Program-made: the position numbers and the translations under genes
Source: Patellaria atrata CBS 101060
Taxonomy: Eukaryota; Ascomycota; Dothideomycetes; Patellariales; Patellariaceae
Assembly: GCA_010093705.1 (NCBI GenBank)
Contig: MU006089.1
Coordinates: 2,467,561 to 2,531,560, forward strand
DNA length: 64,000 nucleotides
Reading direction: 5' to 3'
Notes under the pieces: model-generated
Database searches by the model: none
The model's input: the letters and a program-made list of their open reading frames with translations, nothing else
What the model was told of the DNA's origin: nothing
In this document: piece after piece, positions 47,572-59,754 of the stretch
Numbering within the stretch: the first letter of the stretch is position 1
Layout of the letters: the number at the start of each line of letters is the position of its first letter

Positions 47572-50296
47572 GAGAGGCGAACGGGGTATAAAACGGTAAT
47601 CCACACAATTTCGAAAGTCGGTTCACCCGACGGGGGTACTTGAACGTTGTGAAAGACTCAAGGATGAAGTATACCGGCAAGTATAGTCAAATGATGCAGT
47701 TCGTAGCACTAGACTATGTACTGCTGGTATGGACAGGCTGATCTCCACCCTCCGTTATGCAAAGAAAATTCAGGTTAGCGGAAGTTGGAGAAGAGGTCGA
47801 GTATGATTCGCCCGATGTCGCAAACGGTTCTTATGCATTGCGGGTTGTACGGGCAGCGGGCCTGAAGATGAAGGGTGCGTGAAGTTGAAGAGGATGAACA
47901 AGGTGTCATCCGCTACGCTACTCGTACAGTACAGTAAAGTAACCGCCAGCGGGGCGTGGTAGATGGGAGATTACCGGTACATGCAAATAGGGCAGAAGCA
48001 GGACAGGGAGGAGAGGCACGGTAAGGTTCTAAAGAGAACTAGGAATGTTCTTTTGCAAAGTGAGCAACGTGGGGAGGGATTCTGATGGAACGTTCTAAAA
48101 ATGCTACTAGGGACGGATGGGGAGGCAGAAAGGATACTGCTACATCACCGCGTTGGTTGGTATCAGATGAGATATTCTTCCGCAAGAAAATAAATCAATT
48201 GGGGGAAACAATAGGCCAACGGGGCAAGGGTAGAAGGGGTAGAAGGGTGCTTAACGGGCTGAATAGAGAGAAAGCTGGCCCCACAGTTGTGGAATCGGGG
48301 TGTAGGAATGCTGAAGGCTGGAGAGTGCGTGGACGGGTTGGGACGATAATTGGGGCCTTGAGTGTGGTGATGGCTGTGTGATGGTGCTGGTTCATGTTGA
48401 GTGCGAGCGTTCTGCTGCCGTTTGGGTGCGTAAGGTAGTTGATGAAAAAGTGTGTTGCGATGTGCTATCGACGTAACCGTTCAACACAACGTTACTATAC
48501 CCAAACAGGCACCATACAAGACATCCGAGGGAAAATGAAATCCGGATGCATCCAACAGCACGGAGGCAGCTATACAGTATACTCTATACTGCTTACGACA
48601 AGCATTCATTCCATACTCCACCCTTTCCCATAAACATCCTTTAAAGATCAATATACGACGTGCATCGTTGTCCAAACATTCATAAACACGCCCTGTTTCT
48701 TTGAACTGAGTTGCAGAGTGAAAACCTTACTGTAACGTCCGCCTTCCAAAGTCGATCCTACGTCAACAGCTAATGCTAACGTAACTGACAGCTATAAAAG
48801 GCCAAAATCAATCCGATAATGCCAATTAACGGGTACGCCGAGAAAAGCCACTTGTAGATGGCAATTGGCCATTCCGCAACACCAAGCGTGTAGATCCGCC
48901 GCTAATAGAATCGTCAATTCATATCAATATGGCTTAGCCTAGATGTGCTTTTCTCAAAAGTAAAGCAGGACTCCGTACACTCAAGTACAGTGAATATCCT
49001 CCGCATAAAGCATGCAGCAACCGCTACAGTACTCAACGGGAACGCGGCGGACGTCGATACTGACCCACATGATCTGCTTTCCGCCCTATCTCGAAACTAA
49101 AATTGTTTTTGCTCGAGGCACGACGTCTGTAACTCTACCCCTGTCAACCGGATTTCCCCTTTCCAGCTATGTCGGACTGTTTGGGTGTAACGACGACTTG
49201 AAACGCGAGATCTGAGGTATTGCATGGGACGCCCCATCGTGGGAGCATGCACAGATCCTGAGACAAAAACCAGTGCACAAGAAGCATGGGCAACTTTCTC
49301 GTCTGGTTTTAAAACTCAGTGAGATCTCGAAACGAGATCGCCACGGTAGCCAGGGGGACGATATCAGGACCCTTCCCCGCGTATGGTCACAGCGTCGCAT
49401 GCCGTCCGAGAAAGGCAACCCGCTGTAATCGTAACGCGGGGCAGCTTCAACGAGATACGGGACGATTAGCTCCATGCACCACGGATGTACCGCTGTAGGG
49501 TAAGGTATCAGGTGAAAAAAAAAAAACCAAGGTAGAGTGCAAATACGCGTATTCGACTATAGGTCGTAAGTGAGCATTGGCCCTGCTTGAAGTTGATGTA
49601 CGTTCGCAAGCGATGCTACAGTCTGTAGGCGATACAATCAATGTCATGTCATTATCGCTAATCTTGAAATGACCCGCTTGTTTATAGTATCACGTATACT
49701 AGCCACCATATGGAGAATGCACGAGTTCCGTTATCTGGCATGTTGGGACACACTGCTCGATTTAGTCTAGAACAAATGACCACCCACTCGAATAACTGGG
49801 TCACATTGCGCGCAGTACTATCATATTGGGCTGTAACTTGTAATGGGTGATGTCTCGGATAAACAACTTTATCCCAACTCGAAACGGGGAGGACGATTTC
49901 AAAAGCAGGTACTGTGAGACTTAACGAATTGTAGTTGAAAAACGTACCTAGTCCTCCGCAATGCGACCTCAGTCGCTAGAGCTGTAGCCGGAATTGGATC
50001 ATTGCTTTTCTGGAAGATGAATACTTCAATTATACAAGTCTTGAAATATGACATGAGGATGCGGGATATTAGAAAGTTTGCTTATGTGAAGGAGCAAGTG
50101 TTTGATATTATCATTCAAGCTAAGATTTATTTACTACCTCCGTGAGGTATAGCATCATTCATCATTTCGGAAGATTTGCAAACATCAGTGCCATATGACC
50201 CTATTTGGGAACTCTGCACAAGACGATCGATGCCAAATCGCTCAGTGAAGAATTACAATATGAAAAGAAATCGAGATGGTATCATTAAAAGAAAAA
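47572..50296. other. Long intergenic region between the GlcNAc kinase and the transporter
   Basis: 2.7 kb. A plus-strand frame at 48085-48381 is Arg/Gly-rich but unrecognised. A 126-bp minus-strand frame (48776-48901) codes a hydrophobic stretch after a good 3' splice site and may be the last exon of a small unrecognised membrane protein. GTACAGTA-type motifs occur near 47925 and 49024. An A run lies at 49515-49526. Confidence 0.4.
48776..48901 (-). other. Possible last exon of a small membrane protein
   Basis: A 41-codon frame without ATG, preceded on the minus strand by a branch-like ATTGAC and a CTATTAG acceptor, codes for IYTLGVAEWPIAIYKWLF followed by another hydrophobic run and a stop. 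The composition looks protein-like with one or two membrane helices. I found no convincing upstream exon, so this is only a suspicion. Confidence 0.2.
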
Positions 50297-51962
50297 TCAG
50301 GCGACCGTCTTCTCATGCTCCGTTCTGGGGCCTTTCGGGGCGACGTCGCGAATAGTCTCGTCGGTATATTTCAAGTCATCTTCGACGGGAATGTGATCAC
50401 GAATCTTGAGGAAGATGACAGGAGCAGCAAAGAGTAAGCTGCCCGCAAGGACTCCCCATGCGGAGCCAAACATGGACCAGTACGACGTGCCAAGATTGTC
50501 GAGACGCCAGTTGATGGCAGCAGCGCCGGATTGAATGCCTTTGTAGAAACCTGCAAAATTTGCGAGTTTCCTGCCGTTGTTGGTAAGTGCGCCCATGTAC
50601 CTATTTTACCATATCAGTCCAAAAGCTTGCCATATCGACAATTGTAAGTGCCACATACCAGTAAACGACTGTCTGCCACGCAGCATCGTAGAAGCCGTAA
50701 AACATGTAAAGGAACATTGGGCCAATGTAACCATTATCGGTCCAGTCAAACTTGATAAAATCGTCGGTAGGGTCATCTGGTGTGTCCTCTCCGGCGGTGA
50801 CCATTGCTCGAGTATATGTCTTCTGGAATGCATAACCGCCGCCCCAAATAGAGAAAGTGAGGACGATCAGAGCAACCCAAGCGGCTTTTGCACGAATAGT
50901 ACGCCTAAAGTAGGTTGTATCCAGGGCGTGACCGAAAGTGAAAGCACCGGCAATCTGCATAATGTAGTAGAGAACCGAATTTAGGGCACGAGTGCGGGTA
51001 TTGAACTTGGCCAAGTTCACATCATTGAAGTGATAGGTGTAAAACCAGTTGGAGGCGAAGAACATTGGAAAGAGTAAAAGGATGTAGGTGTCGGATCGGA
51101 ACACCTCCCAGAGACCCAGGATTTCGGTCTTCCAAGTAGGATTTTTCATCAAAATGATCTTTGAGCCATCTTCACGAATCACATCTTTTGCGTTAACGAG
51201 ACACCAGGCCAAGGAGGCACCGATAAGGGTGAGGATCAGAAATCCAATATAAGTGCCATCAGTGACGGGTTTGTTACCGCGTTGATTGATGTTCTGACCA
51301 AGAGGGATCTAAGATGGTGCTGTTAGTTGTTCCATATCAATACCAAGCGTGAGGGTAAGGTTTACCAAACCGCCAATAACCGCACCAAGGTTGAAAATCA
51401 TCCAGAACCAGGCGATGAAGCGACCTTTCGAGTCTTCAGACGGATACGACATCATAATCGCACCTTGCGCACACCACAAAAGACCGGCGCAAACACCGAG
51501 AAGCGCGCCGGCGAAGACGCAAAAGCCATAGTTTTGATTATGGTTGTAGGACAAGAAGGAAGCGACGTAGATGCTGTATCCCATACCACCGAAGCAGAGG
51601 GCCGTTCGAACACCAAGCCTGTTTGTGAAAGTACCGGCAAAGAATCCAACGACAGCGAAAGTGGAATAGAGGGCAACGGCGGCATCATTTGCGGCGGTAG
51701 CATCAATTTGACCTCCTCCGCCCATGCCTGAGAGGGCATTGTACATGCCCGGGCACATGAAGCAAACAAACGAAACGATGGTCAATTGCCATGACGGAGA
51801 GGCATACCATGATAACTTCAAGGGACCAAGTTTCAATCTCTTGTACATCCAGCGCTTTGGAAGAATGACTTCGCCAGTCGCATCTCGAGTGGCATCGTTG
51901 TCGTGACTGGAATTACCAGAAGAGGCAACTTCTGGTTGCATGGCACCCCCCTTCTCAGACAT
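50297..51962 (-). CDS. ngt1: UNC93-like / MFS transporter, candidate GlcNAc transporter
   Basis: Three exons: 51366-51962, 50659-51308 and 50297-50600, with introns of 57 and 58 nt; 516 residues. About 11-12 hydrophobic helices are visible, starting with WQLTIVSFVCFMCPGMYNAL after a ~65-residue hydrophilic N-terminus. Helix one is followed by a Gly-rich loop (SGMGGGGQ), and a later helix has the Gly-rich pattern FAGALLGVCAGLLWCAQGA. These are features of the UNC93-like branch of the major facilitator superfamily. Its place in the GlcNAc cluster makes it the candidate plasma-membrane GlcNAc/H+ symporter (NGT1). The chosen ATG (51960-51962) excludes an upstream TTG in frame. It shares an upstream region with the deaminase gene. 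Specificity is inferred from context only. Confidence 0.85.
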
Positions 51963-53492
51963 GATTTCGATAGCGGGGTTACGGCAGCTCAACTGACGAG
52001 TAGGAGGTGAGAGAGTTTGAAGAAGCAGAAGGAGAGAGAGTGAAAGGTGAGGTGAGGCCGGGTAATTAAAGAGATGAGAGGCAAAAAAAGCTTATAGAGA
52101 CGAATCAGCTGAATATGCACAGGACCGATGAGTGAGGGTGAGTGCACGAGGAGCGGAAGGAGCTTCTAGTTTCCTAGGTTGACAGACTAGGATGTAGTCC
52201 CCTTGCTTTTGATATTCCTCGAGTTTTGAGAGGATGGAGGAGGCAAGATGACATTAATATATGGGGATAAGTTTATATCAATAACACATATGTGAGCGAA
52301 GGAGCTGATTTCCTAAGCCGTTACTCTCTCCGCATGTTGCACGCGACTGGAAATTTTCGGCTTTGTTGTCTACGAGGTTGTGGAGGTTTTGATAGCTTGT
52401 GACTGGCCTAACAGAAGGATGGCGAGAGGCTTATCGAGCACGCCAACCACTCATGAAGATCAGGCCCGTCTTTTAGTAGGATGCCTAGACTATCTTCGGT
52501 GATGCATCCTTGACACCCTAGGGACCCTTCAAAGTCCCTAACAAGCCCCCAGCTTGCCCCCAGACTTTTGGTGTCCTTTTGGTGTCCTTTAGGTCTCCTT
52601 TAGGTGGGTTAGGTACTTCTGGTGCCCAGATCTTCGAGGCTTCGATGCTCCCTCTGCAGGGACTACCAATGCGCTTCATTGCTCTCCCGCAAGTGGCTTT
52701 TGTTAGCTGTTGCTCCACCGTTACCTTAAAGCTCACCCTGCAACCGTTTGAAGACGAGAAAGACGCTAGACCAGGTCCCGAATGTAACCCTCTGATTACT
52801 TCCTTGCAATTTCATGAGCTCGAAGAAGATTGCTATCTTTTCCTCAATGCAAAGAACGGCGATATCGTCTCCACCAAAGCGCCATCGTCTATCTGATGAT
52901 TCTCATGAGACCATCCGATCTAATCTTCCATTCTATGGATACGTACGGCACCGCAAACGACTTTCATCGCAGCGACGTCGCTACCATAGTACCCCGTAAG
53001 AGTTCACGACGGGAACGGTTGATAGTGAAGTTGCACCCTGGCCACGATGCTATACGTACTAGCAGAAAGAGGAACCTGTACAGTACGGTACAATGCTGTA
53101 CCTTACTGTATCTGACAGACTTGTTGCACACAATAGAAGCGTAACCTCAACATGAGCTGTACTCCCCGCCTAATTCTACCACATGCGAGATTTCTTAGAA
53201 CTTCCTGAGCGGGGAGATGGTCAGGTAACACAACGATCCCACCGCCAATTGAGTAGCACATGGCTGGCACAACACACTCTGCACTCTTGTAACTTCTTTC
53301 TTGCGGTTTGTGACGGACATGTCATGTCGCCGTGTGACCCGGATACTTTGCAATTGCAACTACGTGGAGTCCGTAGAATAGAATATATGCAAAATGCCAT
53401 GCTCCAATCTTTCTTTCCCTCAATCAAAACCAAACTTCACACATCTCTTTTTATAGTACTATCGATCCAAGGATATTGTATAACGCTACACA
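51963..53492. promoter_or_regulatory. Divergent promoter region ngt1 / dam1
   Basis: 1.53 kb between divergent GlcNAc genes. A compact run of near-identical short units (ggtgtcctttt / ggtgtccttta / ggtctccttta / ggtgggtta) lies at 52568-52611. A GTACAGTACGGTAC cluster followed by TACTGTA is at 53078-53110. Open frames here have no recognisable protein. Confidence 0.45.
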
Positions 53493-54928
53493 ATGTATGA
53501 GCACTTGCATGCTCTATAGTATACTCCTGCTGACGGTAGTACAGGAGACTATTAATTAGAGAAGATCCCGAAGCGGCGTCAAGATATATCGCCGACTATA
53601 TAATCGGTATGCGTAGAGACATCTGCTGTGTCTATACAATTTGCGCTAATGTTCCGTAGATCGTATAAAGGTCTTCGACCCCACCCCAGAGAAGCCTTTC
53701 GTTCTAGGCCTCCCAACCGGGAGCAGCCCAGAGATAATATACATGATTCTTGTCCAGAGATACAAAGATGGAGATATTTCTTTTCGGAATGTGGTTACAT
53801 TCAATATGGTATGTTTGGTTATACGACATCTGTCTCACTATCCCCAGGAGTCTTATGTCGAGCGCCACAAGCATGCATGATGTTCGCCATGCTGGCTTTG
53901 AGACAGAGAACCGCCAGATCCGGATTACTGCGATTTAACTTCCGTGGCTGACCAATCGTTCCAGGATGAGTACGTCGGCATCCCGAGAGAGCACCCGGAA
54001 AGCTATCACAGCTTTATGTATAAACACTTTTTCTCCCATGTGGATGTCGATCCCGGCAACATACACATTCTGAATGGAAATGCTCCAGATCTTGAGGCGG
54101 AATGCATTGCATACGAGGAAAAGATCAAGCAAGCAGGAGGTATCGAGCTGTTTTTGGGCGGCATCGGTCCTGATGGACACATTGCTTTCAATGAGCCTGG
54201 CTCAAGCATGAAATCCCGAACTAGAGTCAAGACTTTGGCTTACGACACAATCATTGCAAACTCAAGATTCTTTGGCAATGACTTGACAAAGGTCCCAAAA
54301 ATGGCTTTAACTGTCGGAGTCCAGACTGTGTTAGATGTGAGTAGGTTGACTGAGTGCACCGAAATGTTCCTAATACAAGATAGGCCAGGGAAATCGTTAT
54401 TATTATAACCGGGGCTCACAAAGCTCTCGCCTTACAAAAATGCATTGAAGAGGGCGTCAACCACATGTGGACCTTGTCTTCTCTTCAGCTACATCCCCAC
54501 CCGATGATAGTCGTAGACGAGGATGCAACCTTGGAGCTGCGAGTTAAGACCGTCAAGGTAATACCAGTATAGCTTGCGAAATGTTCAACTTGGGTACTAA
54601 TAGTTGGCAGTACTTCAAGAGCATCGAGAATGTCGCATCCCAACTAGGTTTTGAGCAGATATTACCTTCGGAAGCTCGCACAGGCGCGAAAAGAAATGCC
54701 ATCATCGAACAGTTACAAAGCCCAAAGGACAAGAAGCCGAATGGGTTCTACGTCCTCGCTCCGAAACCTCCGCAATTAGCCATCAGTACGGCAGTAACTC
54801 CTGAGCTTGTACCTGATTCGATGTCTTCGAGAATATCCCCTGAAGACTCAACACCGCTAGATAACCCTGTTCACGATGAGGTATCTTTCAAGGCTATGTC
54901 GCAAAGAATAACACCACTGGGTGCCTAA
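53493..54928 (+). CDS. dam1: Glucosamine-6-phosphate deaminase, start codon split by an intron
   Basis: Six coding exons: 53493-53494, 53545-53606, 53660-53808, 53965-54336, 54384-54557 and 54611-54928; 358 residues. It converts glucosamine-6-P to fructose-6-P and ammonia, the last step of GlcNAc catabolism. Conserved blocks: [62 protein letters not shown] and [10 protein letters not shown]. The conserved N-terminus [20 protein letters not shown] has no ATG in front of it in genomic sequence, only AGG. Joining AT (53493-53494) across the intron 53495-53544 (GTATGA...CTGAC...ACAG) to the next G makes the ATG. The C-terminal ~90 residues beyond the enzyme core are a Ser/Pro-rich fungal tail. 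Intron 3 is 156 nt. Confidence 0.92.
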
Positions 54929-55514
54929 ATTCAGATACGAAAGACCTGGCCTGAAGTATGAATTTAGAACAATTGACGACGCAAGACTGAGGGCTTAGTT
55001 AGCAATTGATGAGACTGAAAAGAGAGGCAAATGAAGACCGTATAACGAGAATGTTTTGATATACTCTGGAAAGACTGGATCTTGCAGATGAAGGAAAACT
55101 GTATATTCATAGACAGAATGGATCGGACGAAAGAATTACGAAGACTTATGACTATAGAGTGCCCTGTGTTTACCTTGAAGCTGGTTTTGCGCCATGGATA
55201 CCTAGAATATATGATAGAGAACTATAATGTATGTAACTTGGAATATGTATAAATTTGTATTAGGTTGTTTCAGTTTTGTGTTGTGTACAGACGACGCGTT
55301 TGGGAGCAAGGGGATGGGAGGTGGTAATACAAAAAAAACCTAAAGGTAATCGAGGTCAATGCTCGATTAGGTCTAGGGCTAGTTCTAAGCTTGGCAAAAT
55401 AATCTTATCACATCTTCATCTCTTTAAAATCAGATGGTAAACAATCTTCATACTGTCACATAACAAAATCACAAAAATTGTTTATACATCAAATTCAGTA
55501 GCGTCTTCGGCAAT
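54929..55514. other. Intergenic spacer, deaminase / Sfh5
   Basis: 586 bp holding the deaminase 3' end and the Sfh5 leader. AT-rich; no other gene or element recognised. Confidence 0.4.
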
Positions 55515-56702
55515 ATGTCAAATTCACAGGAAAATACCACCCCTCAACCACCTCAGGACTCCACGGAAGCAACCGCGATCCAGCAATCGCTTGCAGCAGC
55601 TTCCCCTCCCGCAACCTCAACGACGACCGAACCCCCAGGTCCAGTATCCCAACCTCTGAACGAGCCCAAACCTGCCGAAGGCACAACACAACCTCAACAA
55701 CCTACAAAGACATCTACCCCTGTATCCTCAGAGCCAGTATGGCCTGAACTTACCCCAGAGCACCCTATCTCTAAGCTCCTAGGCCTTCTCCCTGATATCC
55801 TCGACCAAGCTGCTCACAACGAGGTCTACGGAGTTACCCTTAAACCAGAAGGATCCTTCCACACGAAATTGATCCTGCAGAAATTCCTACGAGCGAACGC
55901 CAATGATATCGAGAAAGCGAAGACGCAGCTTCTCGGGACGCTGAAATGGCGGAAAGAGTTCGAGCCTTGGAATGCGGCTAAAGAGGTGTATAGCCGTAAG
56001 AACTTCGGTGGGTTGGGGTACATCATCGAGCTGGAGGATGTGCCGGAGAGCCCGAATAAGAAGGACATCGCGACGTTCAATATTTACGGTGCGGTGGAGG
56101 ATAATAAAGCCACGTTTGGGGATTTAGATGGGTTAGTTATTCCTTGCCCTTAGCCCCCTTTTTTGCACTTTCTAGTGCCCCAATATTCCCTATTCAAAGT
56201 TAGAGCATATATGAGGACAACTCCTACTTCATGTATAGCTCCCATAGTTGACATCGACAGCTTCATCCGCTGGCGCGTCGGCCTCATGGAACGCGGTATC
56301 CAAAAGCTCTCCCTCCCCAACGCAACCAAACCAATCCCCGACCACGGCGCCGGACCCGACCCCTACCAAGGGATCCAAATCCACGACTACCTCTCCGTCT
56401 CCTTCCTACGGCAAGACCCGCTCGTCAAAGCCGCCTCTAAGAAGACTATCGAAATCATGCAAGCACACTACCCCGAGACCCTCGCCAGAAAGTTCTTCGT
56501 GAACGTGCCGCTGCTGATGGGCTGGATGTTCACGGCGATGAAGCTGTTCTTGGCCAAGGAGACAGTGAGGAAGTTCACCGTGCTGAGTTATGGGAATCAG
56601 CTGGTGAATGAGCTGGGAAAGAGTGTCCCAGCGTCTTATGGAGGCACGGGGTCGGAGTTGGACATGGCGGGAGAGACGCTGAAGTTGAGGGATGAGGAGT
56701 AG
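55515..56702 (+). CDS. sfh5: Sec14-like phosphatidylinositol transfer protein Sfh5 (CRAL-TRIO)
   Basis: Two exons: 55515-56131 and 56261-56702, with a 129-nt intron; 352 residues. The first ~70 residues are Pro/Thr/Gln-rich. A CRAL-TRIO N-terminal helical part follows (LILQKFLRANANDIEKAKTQL, LKWRKEF), then the lipid-binding lobe (IQIHDYLSVSFLR, ARKFFVNVPLLMGWMFTAMKLFL). The order and the FGDLDGFIRWRVGLMERGI joint are those of Sfh5. The acceptor used is TCGACAG|C; the earlier CATAG would create a stop. Sfh5 proteins act at the ER-plasma membrane region; the yeast member binds haem as well as lipids. The C-terminus LPxSYGGTGSEL-like block (VPASYGGTGSEL) is typical of Sec14 proteins. Confidence 0.93.
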
Positions 56703-57073
56703 GAAGTGGTGGTATTCGAGAGATTGATAGCTCGTCTTCGCGTCAAAAGCTTGGTTATCTGTTATCTTCGTCTTCGTCTCTAGCGTTTTGTGTCTATCTC
56801 CACTCAAATACCCGTTTAAACTTTTTTTTTTTTTGGATCTTAGCATCGTAATACCTATTAATATTTGGGCATTGGAATTGTATTCCTATCCAATCCTATA
56901 TGGCCGTGATAATAATAATAACAACTCTCCTCTCTCCATCCGTAGCCAACCGCATTGCTGTCATAGACTCCAAAAGCCTGACCAAGGAGGGGCACCCAGC
57001 CAACAATAATAACACCTTTTCCTACACCCAAACAACACGCTGTCCCACCAACACCCAAAAAACAGATGGAACC
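56703..57073. other. Short convergent spacer
   Basis: 371 bp between the 3' ends of Sfh5 and the Cut12-type gene, with a T run at 56822-56834. Nothing else seen. Confidence 0.4.
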
Positions 57074-59754
57074 CTACATCAGAATCTCATCATCATCCAT
57101 ACGCCCATAATTCGAATACGGACGACGCGTCGTGCTCTGCGGAGGAGGAGGGGGGAAAGATCTATAACTCTCATGAAGCAACCTGTGCCTCCTGTGCCAC
57201 GGTTCTTCAAACAGCTTCCACGCGTTCGGAAACACCCAGTCAAGAAATTTCAGTACAGGTCTCCACATGGGCTCGAAAGGGCGCATGGCGAGGGTGAATG
57301 TGACGTAGGGTTTGACGGGGGCGTTGGGGTCGACGCCGAAGCCGACCATGTGCGAGGCGTATTGTTTGTTGCAGTAGACGCTGCTAGAGGGGGGGTTAAA
57401 AGTGGCATTTGGGGGGATTTTTTTTGGGTGAGGACGTACCATAATGTCTGTTCTGTGAAATACCATATTATGAAGAGCACGGAAAAGAGACCCAGCCATG
57501 TAAACTTAAACCTCCCCCTCTCATCTCTGTATCTGAACCGATTCTTAACCCAGTCCCACATGCCGGACCAGGGAAACACGTAGATGACGGTGGTGTGATG
57601 GACGATAGTCGCGTTAGGAGCGTGACCGCACGTCTTGCAGACCTCACAGCCTGCACCCGCCGCGATTTCGTTAGCTCTCTGTGAATCGACGCGGTGTTCG
57701 AGAGATCTCATACCGCGGCTCGCGTCTCGGACGCTGATCCGAGCGGCTTTGAGTCTGTTGTTCATGTTGTGTAATTCACGGATCTCTTGTTGTCTCTGCC
57801 GCTCTGCTGCGTTCTTTGGAGTCTCGTCTGACACTTGAAGGCCCTGGAGTGTGTCGTCTTCGGGATCAATGCGGGGAATGTCGCCGTCGGAGGGGACCAT
57901 GAGGTCTTCGAGAGAGTTTATCGTCGAGTCACCGTATGTGTCGCCGTCTTCGTTGGAAGCTTTGCCCTTCCTACGTCTTACACTGTTGAGAATTGCGCCT
58001 AAGGCGGAGGGAGGTGGAGGTTGTTCCGGCATCTTGGGCCTGGCTCGAGGGGTAGGTTCAGCTGGTTCCTCTTCTACGGGTGACTTTTCGGGGGATGTGT
58101 CAAGGGATACGGGAATGCGCGTTTGCGAAAATGAAGGGCCGAATATCTCTAAAGCTTTCGGTCGTGCTTGCTTGGTGGACTTTGGAGCAGGGGTATCTAT
58201 CCAGGCTCCTGTGACCACGGGCGTCTTTGCTATTATTGTGGGCTCTTCAATGTTTTGTGCGGTGTCGATTTCACTGTCTTTAGCCGTCGGACGGAGTTCT
58301 TTGGATGGCGAAGAAACACGCTTGTTCTCATCTTGGGCTACTGTTTGCGACTGAGGTTCAGAAGTTAGATCTAGAATCGGTTCCGATTTTGACGTATGAC
58401 TAATGGGTCGATTGACTCTTGAATTGCTCTGTTGCGGTAAATCTTTTTGAGGTAGCGAAGTTTGTTTTGTTTTAACTTCCTTTGAGATGTTTTGCTTCAC
58501 AGGTATTTTCGAGGAGGCGCTCGACGAGCTATGCTCAACAGATCTCCTAGGACTAGGTGTAGAGCTTGTCGCACGCGCCAGTCGTTTAAGGATATCGTGG
58601 GAATCCTCCCTGGTATGATTGGGTCGCCGTGGACTTGCTTGTGCCTTTGCTTGGATTCCTTGGTTTATTGATCCTACTGTCTCTGAAGACTTGTACACCA
58701 TGATTGGGGATTTTCGAGGAGATTCTAGAGCCCCTTGAGAAGAGTAAGCTCTTTCCCTCCCCTGTGACTGTTCAGGGTGGGAAGAACGCTCGGAATCTTT
58801 TGTTACATCACCGGTAGAAACAATCTGCTGAGAGCTTAATGATCTTGAGGACGCTGATCGCGGTCGCAAAGTGAATTCTGGCGTCTTTTCTCTGAATTTA
58901 TCCAATCTACTGGTCGTGACAGCTCGTTCTTTGACTTCTTCAATTTCTCTTTGTCTAATATCATCCAGCATTCTACTCCGCGGGACCGCCGGCGTCGACG
59001 CTATGACAGAACCAAGAGTGAAATCCTCCCCAGCCTCCCACTCCTGAATTCGGTCTAGGGAAGTGTTCCTCTTCTCTATAGACGCTGGTATGATCCGCGC
59101 CGGTAATGCTCTTCCAGAACTCTCCTCGATTGACGGTAGTGGTACATCGGCCGCAGCAGCAGCCCAATCAATGTCACGCGCGCTATCCGCACGTGTCTGA
59201 GGGTACGTAGGATCTGGTTCCTCATCTTTCTGCGCGGGTTCCTGTGAGTCTTCCCTGACATTGAGCCTGCGCAACCAGTCCAGGTTCTGTCTTGCCTTCC
59301 TACCCCATTCTCGCGGTGCGTGGACCGGCGGTTCCGACTGTTCGTCGCTGCTCACGCTTCCCGGTCGTCTGAATTGCTCCGAAAAGTCCAAGCCCGCGCT
59401 CGGGCTCTGTTTATTATTACGCTCCAGGTTTTCCAGAGTGAGTCCTACGCGTGGATGTGTTCTAGCTTTTTTGAAGGCCTGAATCCGCGCCCCACTTTGT
59501 TGCGCGTTGTGTGCTCTCTGAGCTTCTCTTGCAGCCCAATAAATCCGTTTTCCAAAGTCACCTGTCCCGTTTTCCAAAGAAGTCACGTCCGAGATTCCGG
59601 CGTCGGATTGTGTGAAGTCTTCGTAGTCGCGCTCGTCCATTGCGTGGAAGGCATTGAGGGCGTCAACGTTCGCGGTAGTCGAGACGGAATATGTTGTCTT
59701 AACAATATTGGCGGATACAGTGGATAAAGGTTTCGGTTGATGAGACTTTTTCAT
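57074..59754 (-). CDS. Cut12-type spindle pole body / nuclear envelope protein
   Basis: Two exons: 57440-59754 and 57074-57383, a 56-nt intron; 874 residues. The N-terminal region has GKRIYWAAREAQRAHNAQQSGARIQAFKKAR and GLTLENLERNN, the conserved block of the fungal spindle pole body-associated (Cut12-type) family. A long Ser/Pro-rich disordered middle follows, then a short coiled coil (RQQEIRELHNMNNRLKAAR), a CEVCKTCGHAPNATIVHH segment, and one membrane helix (TWLGLFSVLFIIWYFTEQTL) before the C-terminal SVYCNKQYA and PNAWKLFEEPW parts. By family it should anchor at the spindle pole body in the nuclear envelope. The splice restores ETLCSVYC-like sequence across the joint. Assignment is by the N-terminal block and membrane layout. 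Confidence 0.75.

Noticed and set aside
47572-47604. Longer hexokinase N-terminus
   Set aside because: Its first codon is GTG; the first ATG in frame is at 47569-47571.
48085-48381. Arg/Gly-rich plus-strand frame as a gene
   Set aside because: Composition follows a G-rich strand; no recognisable domain.
51963-51992. Longer transporter N-terminus
   Set aside because: Its first codon is TTG, unlikely as a start in this setting; the ATG at 51960-51962 was used.
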